Position numbers and translations under genes: made by a program | Notes under the pieces: generated by a model | Seen by the model: only the letters and a program-made list of their open reading frames with translations | The model's database searches: none | Told to the model about the DNA's origin: nothing | DNA from: Natrialbaceae archaeon | Lineage (GTDB): Archaea; Halobacteriota; Halobacteria; Halobacteriales; Natrialbaceae | DNA length: 59,343 nucleotides | NCBI GenBank assembly: GCA_003559215.1 | Contig: PWMF01000111.1 | Location: 1-59,343 of the forward strand | Reading direction: 5' to 3' | Shown here: positions 44,067 to 51,175 of the stretch, in pieces | How positions within the stretch are numbered: position 1 is the first letter of the stretch | Layout of the letters: each line of letters begins with the position of its first letter

Positions 44067-44495
44067 ATGGCACCACTCGAGACGACACAGGAGCGGACCC
44101 GTTCCGAAATCGCCGCGTACCTCCGGCAGTTCGCCGACGAACTCGATCCGGAAACGCGATCCGACGCCGCCGACCGTGGTGGAAACACCGCCGAGACGGT
44201 TGGAACCGGATCGGCGGAAACGACCGGAGCCGGAGTCGGTACCGAAACCGGGGGAGAGGACCGACGAGCCGACGGTACCGAGACCGGAGACCGCGCCGAG
44301 GGCGTCGGGGACAAGGTTACCGTGATCACCGGAAACGAGAGCGCGACGATCAACCCGCCACAGACGTGCGCGTTCGACGTCGCGGTCGACACCGACTCCG
44401 ACCTGCTCGATACCGGCGCGGAACGGAGCACAACGTTCACGATCCGATGGGACGCCGACCACGTCGAGGCCGACGACGAGCTGCGCGTCGAGTAG
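44067..44495 (+). CDS. amphi-Trp domain protein
   Basis: The 142-residue protein begins with the domain's helix (ETTQERTRSEIAAYLRQFADELD) and ends with its strand pattern (VTVITGNESATINPPQTCAFDVAVDTD, then RSTTFTIRWDADHV). A Gly/Thr/Glu-rich linker of about 45 residues separates them, longer than in most members. The domain is common in haloarchaea and its role is unknown. It is cytoplasmic and very acidic. Confidence 0.8.
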   Translation: MAPLETTQERTRSEIAAYLRQFADELDPETRSDAADRGGNTAETVGTGSAETTGAGVGTETGGEDRRADGTETGDRAEGVGDKVTVITGNESATINPPQTCAFDVAVDTDSDLLDTGAERSTTFTIRWDADHVEADDELRVE

Positions 44496-44571
44496 CCGCC
44501 GAAACGCGATTGGCCGTTTTTTCCGGACGACGGACTCGTCCTCGAGAGGCAACGCGACCGACTAGCGACGG

Positions 44572-44614
44572 TCAGCGGACGCCGTGACGCTCGTATTCGT
44601 AGAACCGGCAAACG
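44572..44614 (-). repeat. duplicated relic of the ATP-grasp gene's 3' end
   Basis: Read on the minus strand this stretch encodes RFYEYERHGVR and a TGA. It closely matches the true end of the ATP-grasp gene (RFYERHGVC, then TAA) about 45 bases away, but in another frame. It is a partial tandem duplication or the remains of a paralogue. Confidence 0.65.
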
Positions 44615-44617
44615 CTG

Positions 44618-45757
44618 TTAACAGACGCCGTGTCGCTCGTAGAACCGACGAACGCGATCGTCGGTCAACAGCGGCCCGTGGACCTGCATCGCCTTGAGTC
44701 CGGAGTGGTCGTTCGCCTCGATGATCTTGAACGATCCCTCGTCGTCGGTGAGCACGAGGTCCCAGCCGACGTAGGGGAGCATCGGATGGCTCGAGGCCAG
44801 CTCGAGGACTCGCTCCCGGATCGTCCCCCAGGCCGGGATTTCGGCGCCCTGGATCCGCGTTCCGGTTTCGGGATGATGGACGTGCCACTCGAGGCGGTCG
44901 CTCCCGGCGGGAAGCTGTGCGCCCGGACCGAGCTCGCCGGTCTCGACGTCGACCTCGGCGCTGAGACCGCCCTGCGAGAAGTTGTCCATCGAGCCGGAGC
45001 GATCGGTTCCCATCCGCTGGACCGCGGCCGCGATAAACGCCTCCTCGGCGTCCTCGTCGTACATCGTGAGCACGCGGATCGTGTTCGGTGTCTCCGGATA
45101 GAGGGCGGCCGCGTACGGCCCTTGCTCGGCGTGCTCGCAGACGAGGTAGTTCTCGAGATCGTCGATCCGAGCGACGAGGGCTTCGCGGTCGTAGTGCTCG
45201 CCGTTGATCTCGTAGCCGTCCTCGGTCCGCGAACAGAGCAGGACGTTCTCGCCGCCGCCGCCACGGACCCACTTGAGAACCAGCTTCCCGTCCGCCTCGA
45301 GACGGTCGGCGACCCACGTGCCGGCCTCGTGGCGAGCAGCGGTCCTCGAGCCAACCGTCGGTTCGAGCACCGCCGACCCGTCGCCGGCGACCGCCGCGGG
45401 TGCCGGCTCGCGGGAGTCGTCGAACTCGTGGAAGAGGCCGTCGCGAACGAGTCCGTAGACGACCATCCGGTGATCGCCGTAGGCCCGCATCAGCCAGTCG
45501 AAAAACAGCTTGTTCGAGAGCGCGACCGACCACGTACCGTTGAGGTTCTTCGTTCCGACGAACCGCTGGTAGTCGCTGACGAACGACGACGGATCGTAGC
45601 GCTCGAAGTCGTAGATGGCGCCAGCCCTGCTCAGAAAACCGCGTCGCCAGAGCGCGAGTCGGCGCGGGAGCGACTGCGAGTACGACGGGGAGTCCCGTTC
45701 GGTGTCGACGAGGTCCCGGACTCCCTTCGCCGTGAAGTAGTAGTCGCGGACGTTCAT
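44618..45757 (-). CDS. ATP-grasp protein of the sugar-transfer-associated type
   Basis: The 379-residue protein has LVLKWVRGGGGENVLL (the Lys and Gly-rich loop that grip ATP), YLVCEHAEQ (the hinge), NTIRVLTMYD, FSQGGLSAEVDVETGEL and FKIIEANDHSGLKAMQVHG (metal-binding Glu and Asn). This is the PF14397-type order. Relatives are found with glycosyltransferases and exopolysaccharide genes and are thought to join a carboxylate to an amine or sugar. No such genes adjoin it here. It has no membrane segment. Its 3' end is partly duplicated. Confidence 0.85.
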   Translation of the reverse strand: MNVRDYYFTAKGVRDLVDTERDSPSYSQSLPRRLALWRRGFLSRAGAIYDFERYDPSSFVSDYQRFVGTKNLNGTWSVALSNKLFFDWLMRAYGDHRMVVYGLVRDGLFHEFDDSREPAPAAVAGDGSAVLEPTVGSRTAARHEAGTWVADRLEADGKLVLKWVRGGGGENVLLCSRTEDGYEINGEHYDREALVARIDDLENYLVCEHAEQGPYAAALYPETPNTIRVLTMYDEDAEEAFIAAAVQRMGTDRSGSMDNFSQGGLSAEVDVETGELGPGAQLPAGSDRLEWHVHHPETGTRIQGAEIPAWGTIRERVLELASSHPMLPYVGWDLVLTDDEGSFKIIEANDHSGLKAMQVHGPLLTDDRVRRFYERHGVC

Positions 45758-45873
45758 ACCGTCCCCTGTCGATCGCTCGCTGTGAACGTTGCGTTTCGGG
45801 AGCCGTTTCGCACCCTCGAGGACGAACAGCCGACGGGAGCAACGCTTTTTCCCGCGGTGTCCGGAGAACGGAT

Positions 45874-47247
45874 ATGAACCGCCGTCGACTCCTGGCGACC
45901 GCCGGCACCGCGCTCTCGCTGTCGCTCCCGCTCGCGGGCTGTTCGACCGACGACGCCGAGGACGGCGACCCCGGGCGCATCGATTCTCGCGGCCACGCGC
46001 GCGGGAGGGAATCCCCGATGTACACGTTCGGCCACGCGAGCGACGACGGTCAGTGGGGCGTCCTCGGGAGCTTCCCGACGGCGGAGAGCGACGTCGCCAG
46101 CACGTTGATCGATCTCTCCGAGCTCGAGTCGCCGACGGTGGCCCACGAGCTCGGGAGTGCGAACCCAGAAACGCGGTCGAACGACGTCAAGTTCGACGCG
46201 CTTCGAGAGGGAATCTACTACCGGTCACAGGAGGCCGACGGCGCGAACGGACGGGAGGGACTCGAGGTGATCGACTTCGGCTGGGCCGAGGGAACGCCGT
46301 CGGAACCCGAGCGGATCGCCCGCCTCGAGACGCCGAACACGGGCGTTCACAAGCTAACGACCCACCCCGAAGAGCCCGTGCTCTACCTCGTCGATCTCGA
46401 CCCGAACGTCGAGACGGGCCTCATCACGGTCGACGTCGGCGACCCTGCGGCACCGGAGCTCGTCGACGGCGTCGGCCCTGCGGGCGGGTGTCACGACCTC
46501 GAGTACGATCCCGTTCGAGACGTCTTACACGCGGCGTACATCGTAGGACCCGGCGAGGGGTACGTCGTCTACGACGTCGACGACCCGCTGCGGCCGACGG
46601 TGCGGAGCCACTTCGAGTACGCCGATCGGCCCGACTACGAGGCGGTCGGCGAGCCGGGGTTCGAACTCTGCCATCAGGCCCACCCCGATCCCGAGCGCGA
46701 CCTCGTGATCGTCGGCGACGAGGTCGAAACCGGCGTCCCCGGCGGAAAACACGTCCTCGATATCGGGTGGGGCGAGGGCTCGCTCGACGACCCGGAACCG
46801 ATCGGGTTTACGCACGCGCCTGACGCACGCGAGATGGATTCCTCGGAGGCGTTCTGGTGGACGACTCACTTTCACGACCTCGTCCACGATGACGACGAGG
46901 CGCTGCTCGTCGACGGCGGCTACCGCCAGGGCGCGTGGGTCGCGAACCTGACGGATCCGACGAACCCAGTGCCGACCGAGCGGTTCGCGACCGTCGGCGA
47001 AGTCGACAAAGTCGAGGCGCTCGAGGAGGAAGTCGCCCCGTCGACGCCACCGTTCGCCTGGAGCGCCGTCTACAACGACGAGCGCGAGTTCGTTCTCGTC
47101 AGCGACAGCGTCAGCGGCGCACACGTCCTCGAGCTGTCGGCCGAGCCGGCCCGCGGCGACGACAATGCGGGCCCCGAGGACCACTACGATCTCGAGGCGA
47201 TTCGATCGGACGATGCGGCGGCGATCGACAGCGCACACGATCGATAA
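45874..47247 (+). CDS. beta-propeller lipoprotein (LVIVD-like)
   Basis: The 457-residue protein has an Arg-headed leader (MNRRRLLATAGTALSLSL) and a lipobox (PLAGC), so it is exported and lipid-anchored. The body repeats a strand set with GLEVIDFGWAEG, GLITVDVGDPAAPELVDG, GYVVYDVDDPLRPTV and AWVANLTDPTNPVP. This is the pattern of LVIVD-repeat propellers, about seven blades. His and Asp/Glu residues are frequent (HFHDLVHDDDE), which hints at metal binding. It precedes the cupredoxin by 107 bases on the same strand. Confidence 0.8.
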   Translation: MNRRRLLATAGTALSLSLPLAGCSTDDAEDGDPGRIDSRGHARGRESPMYTFGHASDDGQWGVLGSFPTAESDVASTLIDLSELESPTVAHELGSANPETRSNDVKFDALREGIYYRSQEADGANGREGLEVIDFGWAEGTPSEPERIARLETPNTGVHKLTTHPEEPVLYLVDLDPNVETGLITVDVGDPAAPELVDGVGPAGGCHDLEYDPVRDVLHAAYIVGPGEGYVVYDVDDPLRPTVRSHFEYADRPDYEAVGEPGFELCHQAHPDPERDLVIVGDEVETGVPGGKHVLDIGWGEGSLDDPEPIGFTHAPDAREMDSSEAFWWTTHFHDLVHDDDEALLVDGGYRQGAWVANLTDPTNPVPTERFATVGEVDKVEALEEEVAPSTPPFAWSAVYNDEREFVLVSDSVSGAHVLELSAEPARGDDNAGPEDHYDLEAIRSDDAAAIDSAHDR

Positions 47248-47354
47248 CATCACCGCTGAGAGAGGCGTTCGATTCTACTCGGTCGAATTTCCTAATCTCC
47301 GGGAACCGACACCGCTCTTGAACATACGTCGGCAATTACACCGAACCGAAGACG

Positions 47355-47840
47355 ATGACCGACCACACACGCCGAACGGTGCTGAAGGCTGCGGGAGCAT
47401 CGACGATCGCCATCGCGCTCGCCGGCTGTGCTGGTGACGACGATAACGGCGAAGACGGAGACGACGAGGAGAGCGGCGACGACGACGGGGAGGATGCTGC
47501 CGACGGATACGAAATCGAGGCCAGTACCGAGATCGTCCTCGACGGCTACTCCTCTCACTGGGAAGGGCTCGAGCCGAGCGAAATCGAAGGCGACGAAAAC
47601 CCGACGCTCGTCCTCGAGGAGGGCGAGGAGTACACGATCGAGTGGATCAACGCCGACGGCGTCAACCACGACCTCCAGATCTGGGACGAGGACGACGAAC
47701 TCGTCGACGACCTGGCGACCGACAGCATCGACGCCGAAGACGAGAGCGACTCGCTCGAGTTTACGGCCGAGCCCGAGATGGTAACCTACGTCTGCGAGTA
47801 CCACGAGACGAACCAGATCGGCGACCTCGTCGTCGAGTAA
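47355..47840 (+). CDS. cupredoxin (halocyanin-like) lipoprotein with atypical axial ligand
   Basis: The 161-residue protein has a leader with RRTVLKAAG (Tat-like) and lipobox LAGC (Cys25), an Asp/Glu/Gly linker, and a plastocyanin-type beta barrel (about 60-161). Copper ligands are His105 (VNHDLQI), Cys147 and His150 (YVCEYH). The axial Met expected five residues after the last His is Ile155; Gln154 is beside it. This could be a stellacyanin-like or axial-ligand-free copper site with altered redox potential, or a non-electron-transfer copper protein. A GGCCG/CGGCC stem and CTTTT follow the stop (47847-47860), a likely terminator. Confidence 0.85.
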   Translation: MTDHTRRTVLKAAGASTIAIALAGCAGDDDNGEDGDDEESGDDDGEDAADGYEIEASTEIVLDGYSSHWEGLEPSEIEGDENPTLVLEEGEEYTIEWINADGVNHDLQIWDEDDELVDDLATDSIDAEDESDSLEFTAEPEMVTYVCEYHETNQIGDLVVE

Positions 47841-48190
47841 CGGCGGCCGACCGGCCCTTTTAGCCTCGATCCACGACCGATTCTCCTGCGGGCTGATCCG
47901 AGCTGACGACGGATCTCCTCCGCCGCTCGAGTCCGACGAGCTTCGGTATCGCGCGCGAGCGAACAATCTCGATCTCGTCGTCGGCTCTGCTTGAGCCGAT
48001 CGGTGGAAAACCCGCCGCTCGCGGTTCGGTGAACGATCTCACTAGTTGTGATCGCTCGGGCCACACCCTCGAGACGACGGCTCACTAGTTGACCGTCGAC
48101 CGCTCTTTCGCCGGGTATCGGGACTTTTCCGTTGCAATCGCGCAACGGTCTCACACGCTAAAGACGGGCCGAGAACCGAACGCTGGTACG
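47841..48190. other. 350-base intergenic region with a duplicated box
   Basis: CTCACTAGTTG occurs at 48038-48048 and 48081-48091, 43 bases apart in the same orientation, 100-150 bases before the DUF305 gene. CGCTAAAGA near 48157-48165 is the likely TATA region of that gene. No gene is seen. Confidence 0.5.
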
Positions 48191-48850
48191 ATGCGTAGAA
48201 CGACACGACGCCGAGTGCTGTCCGTCACGGGAGCAACGACCGCGGGGATCGCGGGTCTGGCCACCGCCGACGATCACGACGAGAATCACGACCATGATAG
48301 TGAAGCGGACGACGACGACCACGAACACCACGACGACGACCACGAACACCACGACGACAACCACGAACACCACGACGACGACGGGGAGTTCAACGACGCC
48401 GACGTCGCGTTCATGCAGGGAATGATCCCACACCACGAGCAGGCGATCGAGATGGCCGAGCTCGTCCCCGATCGGACTGACAGCCGGCGGCTGTGCGATC
48501 TCGCTCCGGAGATCATCAAGGTTCAGGAGGCGGAGATCGAACAGCTCCGGGAGTGGCTCGAGGAGGCCGGCGCCGACGCTGGCGGCGACCACGACCACGA
48601 CCACGACGAGATGGAGGGAATGCTCTCCGAGGAGGAGCTAACCGAACTCCGCGAGGCCGAGGGCCGGGAGTTCGATTGTCTGTTCGCCGAACACATGATC
48701 TTCCACCACGAGGGTGCGATCGAGATGTCCGAGGACGTCCTCGAGGACGGACGGGCGAAGCGGGTAACTGATCTCGCCGACGAGATCATCGCGGTGCAAC
48801 GAGAGGAGATCGAGATGATGGAGTGCTGGCGGGACGACTGGGGCTGTTGA
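48191..48850 (+). CDS. DUF305 His-rich exported protein
   Basis: The 219-residue protein begins MRRTTRRRVLSVTGATTAGIAG, a Tat-like leader. A tract of about 50 residues of Asp, His and Glu follows, including three copies of DDxHEHH. Two DUF305 motifs then come: FMQGMIPHHEQAIEMAE and HMIFHHEGAIEMSE, each with a His pair on a helix. The family is ferritin-like, four-helical and often found near copper genes. With the His tract and the neighbouring cupredoxin, copper or zinc binding outside the membrane is likely. The frame is open to 48089, but the leader starts at 48191. Confidence 0.85.
   Translation: MRRTTRRRVLSVTGATTAGIAGLATADDHDENHDHDSEADDDDHEHHDDDHEHHDDNHEHHDDDGEFNDADVAFMQGMIPHHEQAIEMAELVPDRTDSRRLCDLAPEIIKVQEAEIEQLREWLEEAGADAGGDHDHDHDEMEGMLSEEELTELREAEGREFDCLFAEHMIFHHEGAIEMSEDVLEDGRAKRVTDLADEIIAVQREEIEMMECWRDDWGC
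48311..48373 (+). repeat. three tandem 21-bp units inside the DUF305 gene
   Basis: The units encode DDDHEHH, DDDHEHH and DDNHEHH. At DNA level they are near-identical, so copy number can change by slippage without a frameshift and would alter the metal-binding tract. Confidence 0.75.
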
Positions 48851-48908
48851 GTCGGCTCCAACCGCCGAGAGGCCACTGAGCCGGGGCCGGACGGCCGAAC
48901 ACCGGCAC

Positions 48909-49466
48909 TCAGTCCTGGTCGTCGAGATCGACCCTTCCCTGGAGGTAGCGTTCGCCGAGTTCGGTCAGCCGATACTTTCCCCGTTCGACGCGCTCTACGA
49001 GGCCCGCCTCCTCGAGTCTCGTCAGTCGACGGTTCACCTCCTCGCGGCTGTACTCGATGTTGTACGCGATGATCGCGGGGGTGAGCACCAGCTCCGAGGA
49101 GTGGAACAGCCCGAGAACGGCGTCGTCGATCGGCGCCATCCACTCGGCCGGCTTCCGGATCTGGGTCGGGTCGGTCAGGAGCAGCGACGCCCACTCCTCC
49201 CGTCGGAGGTCGTTCTGGACGGGACTGTACAGCCCGAACAACACCAGAAGCGCGGCGACACCGTGGATCCAGTGGACGGCCGACGGAGCCAGCAGCTCCG
49301 TGAGCGGACCGCCGATGATAAACAGGAACAGCCCGGCAACGGTAATCACCACGAACGAGTCGTACTCGACCGCGTCGAACTCGGTGTGGAGCAGCACCAG
49401 CAGTCCCAGACCGGCCACCACGCCCATCAGGAGGACGTATCCCGTAAAGAGGTCGAGTTCGATCAT
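48909..49466 (-). CDS. membrane-anchored winged-helix protein
   Basis: The 185-residue protein has three membrane segments at residues 7-80 (GYVLLMGVVAGLGLLVLL; FVVITVAGLFLFIIGG; WIHGVAALLVLFGLYS). A cytoplasmic winged helix follows at about 115-180 (LGLFHSSELVLTPAIIAYNIEYSREEVNRRL, then AGLVERVERGKYRLTELGERYL). A transmembrane regulator that reads the membrane directly is plausible. MIELDLF at 49466 is chosen as start because it begins the first span. Its start is 5 bases after the preceding small membrane protein's stop, so they are one unit. Confidence 0.8.
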   Translation of the reverse strand: MIELDLFTGYVLLMGVVAGLGLLVLLHTEFDAVEYDSFVVITVAGLFLFIIGGPLTELLAPSAVHWIHGVAALLVLFGLYSPVQNDLRREEWASLLLTDPTQIRKPAEWMAPIDDAVLGLFHSSELVLTPAIIAYNIEYSREEVNRRLTRLEEAGLVERVERGKYRLTELGERYLQGRVDLDDQD

Positions 49467-49471
49467 CGGTA

Positions 49472-49759
49472 TCACTCGAGCGTCGACCCTCGCTGTATCG
49501 CTCGGTGTCTGTACACGACGATCCAGATCGAGACGGCAAGTAGCGTGTAAACGCTTCCGCGAAGGATGCGAAGCGCCGTCGACTCCGTCCCGACGACGAG
49601 TAATACGGTGTGGTAGACCGTCGTTCCCGACATCACGAGCGCGACCATCGCGACGGCCGTTCCGAACGGGGATTCCCGAAACACCTCCCACGACAGCAGC
49701 GCGAGCAGACCCGCACCGGTTCCGGTGACGATCGCGAACGGAACGCTCACTGTGTGCAT
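49472..49759 (-). CDS. small membrane protein upstream of the membrane-anchored regulator
   Basis: The 95-residue protein has three membrane segments (VPFAIVTGTGAGLLALLSWEVF; AVAMVALVMSGTTVYHTVLLVVG; GSVYTLLAVSIWIVVYRH). It resembles the DUF7521-like proteins in size and topology, but the sequence is not clearly the same. It is probably translated with the regulator that follows and may modulate it. No family is assigned. Confidence 0.7.
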   Translation of the reverse strand: MHTVSVPFAIVTGTGAGLLALLSWEVFRESPFGTAVAMVALVMSGTTVYHTVLLVVGTESTALRILRGSVYTLLAVSIWIVVYRHRAIQRGSTLE

Positions 49760-50080
49760 TGTCTCAGGTACGTGTTAGCGGCGGGGGTCGATAAGTGTGG
49801 TTTTGCAGCGGGAAACGGTTCCGAGACCGACCGCAGGCTCGATTCGGACGGTCGATAGTTGCGCTTCTGCCAACGAACGGGATTCCCGGCGTCGTTCCCG
49901 GATCCGTCGAACCCGCCGTTTTCGGCGCCGTTGACCCGCCATTCGAGCCTCCCGGATGTGCAGGCACAACCCACTTCAGTAATCCGGTGATGTCCTTTGC
50001 TACCACGGAAACGCCACGTACTATGATCTACAACTCGCCGCACCGACGCGTTCAGTACAGCCGCACCGGACCACCCGCCA
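49760..50080. other. 321-base intergenic region
   Basis: It separates divergent genes. No strong TATA box is visible for either, although TATGAT at 50021-50026 could be part of the promoter of the reductase-family gene. An open frame at 49795-50091 is Pro/Arg-rich and not convincing. Confidence 0.4.
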
Positions 50081-50800
50081 ATGTCAATTGAAATCGACAT
50101 CGAATCCGCCAGCTTCGACGAAAAGCTCGAGAAATCCCTCGAGGTACTCGATGAGGCCTGGGACAGGTTCGACGATCCGACCTTCACCTGCAGCTTCGGG
50201 AAGGACTCGAACGCCGTCCTCGACCTCCTCGCGCGATCGGACGTCGACCTCGAGAGCGACGTTACCCTCTCCTTTCTCGACCACGGCAACCACTTCGAGT
50301 CGACCTGGGAGATGAAAGCCACCCTCGAGGACCGCTACGGTGTCGAGTTCGAGACGTACGAACCCGACTCGAGCTACGAGGAACTCGTCGCCGAGCACGG
50401 TCCGCGCGTGAACCAGCGCAAGCCGGAGCTCTGCTGTCAGACGCTCAAGTCGGCGCCGATGGAGCGGATGGTCGACGGCCACGACGGCTGGATCACCGGC
50501 TACCGGATGGACGAAGGACTCGACGACGGCGAGGGCGAAGAGAGCTACGAGTGGCGAAAGTACCTCGACTTCTTCGAGGAGAAAGAAGCGGTAACTCGGA
50601 TCAACCCGATCGTCCACTGGACGACCGAGGACGTCTGGGAGTATCACGAGCGACGAGAGATCCCGTACAACGACCTCTACGACGAGGGATTCGAGTGTCT
50701 CGGCTGCAAGCAGTGTACCCTCGACGGCGACCCGCTGTTCGCCTACGACAGCATTCGCCGGGTCGGCGACGGGACGGAACCGGAGGAGGCCGGCGACTGA
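50081..50800 (+). CDS. PAPS-reductase-family protein
   Basis: The 239-residue protein has the PP-loop-like CSFGKDSNAVLDL (near residue 37), LSFLDHGNHFESTWEM, PRVNQRKPELCCQTLKSAPM (Cys pair), WITGYRMDEGLDD, and IVHWTTEDVWEYH with a late FECLGCKQCT. These are features of the phosphoadenosine phosphosulfate reductase superfamily, which also holds sulfurtransferases and DNA phosphorothioation enzymes (DndC). The four-Cys pattern CC plus CxxC suggests an iron-sulfur or zinc site as in APS reductases. The following small gene is two bases away and is its probable partner. The substrate is undecided. Confidence 0.85.
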   Translation: MSIEIDIESASFDEKLEKSLEVLDEAWDRFDDPTFTCSFGKDSNAVLDLLARSDVDLESDVTLSFLDHGNHFESTWEMKATLEDRYGVEFETYEPDSSYEELVAEHGPRVNQRKPELCCQTLKSAPMERMVDGHDGWITGYRMDEGLDDGEGEESYEWRKYLDFFEEKEAVTRINPIVHWTTEDVWEYHERREIPYNDLYDEGFECLGCKQCTLDGDPLFAYDSIRRVGDGTEPEEAGD

Positions 50801-50802
50801 CG

Positions 50803-51171
50803 ATGACGGTCGACAGACAGTCCCCGGACGAGATCGTAGATCACCTACTCAGGAGAACCGACGACGACGAACTCGTCCTCTACCTGGACGAGGAGACCGA
50901 ACTCCCCGTCTCGATCAGGCGCCCGCTCCACCTCCCTAGCTCCGTTCAGGGAGGCGTCGAGGGCGGCAGCATCCGCTACTCGGTGCTGGCGGACGACCAA
51001 GCGGTCGAGGAGCTAGAGCTGCCGGCTCGAGAGGGCGTTATCGCCGCCGAGGAACTCGAGCCCGACTCTTGGACGCGCTCCCGGATCGAGTTCCACGACC
51101 AGCACGCCGAGGACGAGTTCGGCGACCTCGAGCGCTCCGACGAGGTCGTCGCGGTCGCCGACTCGTCGTAA
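50803..51171 (+). CDS. small partner of the PAPS-reductase-family protein, function unknown
   Basis: The 122-residue acidic protein starts MTVDRQSPDEIVDHLLRRTDDDELV. It is followed by beta-rich segments (LYLDEETELPVSIRRPL; IRYSVLADDQAVEELEL) and has no Cys, leader or membrane segment. It starts two bases after the reductase-family stop, so translation is coupled. Whether it is a subunit is inference from position. Confidence 0.7.
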   Translation: MTVDRQSPDEIVDHLLRRTDDDELVLYLDEETELPVSIRRPLHLPSSVQGGVEGGSIRYSVLADDQAVEELELPAREGVIAAEELEPDSWTRSRIEFHDQHAEDEFGDLERSDEVVAVADSS

Positions 51172-51175
51172 CCTC

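Noticed and set aside
43872..44552. Antisense open frame across the amphi-Trp gene
   Set aside because: High G+C DNA gives long antisense frames opposite real genes; the product is Arg/Ser-rich and matches nothing.
48311..48373. Tandem 21-bp units as a CRISPR or satellite
   Set aside because: They are in frame inside a protein gene, encode the His/Asp tract, and have no spacers.
49795..50091. 98-residue open frame before the PAPS-reductase-family gene
   Set aside because: It is Pro/Arg-rich, crosses the start of the next gene and has no promoter or family resemblance.
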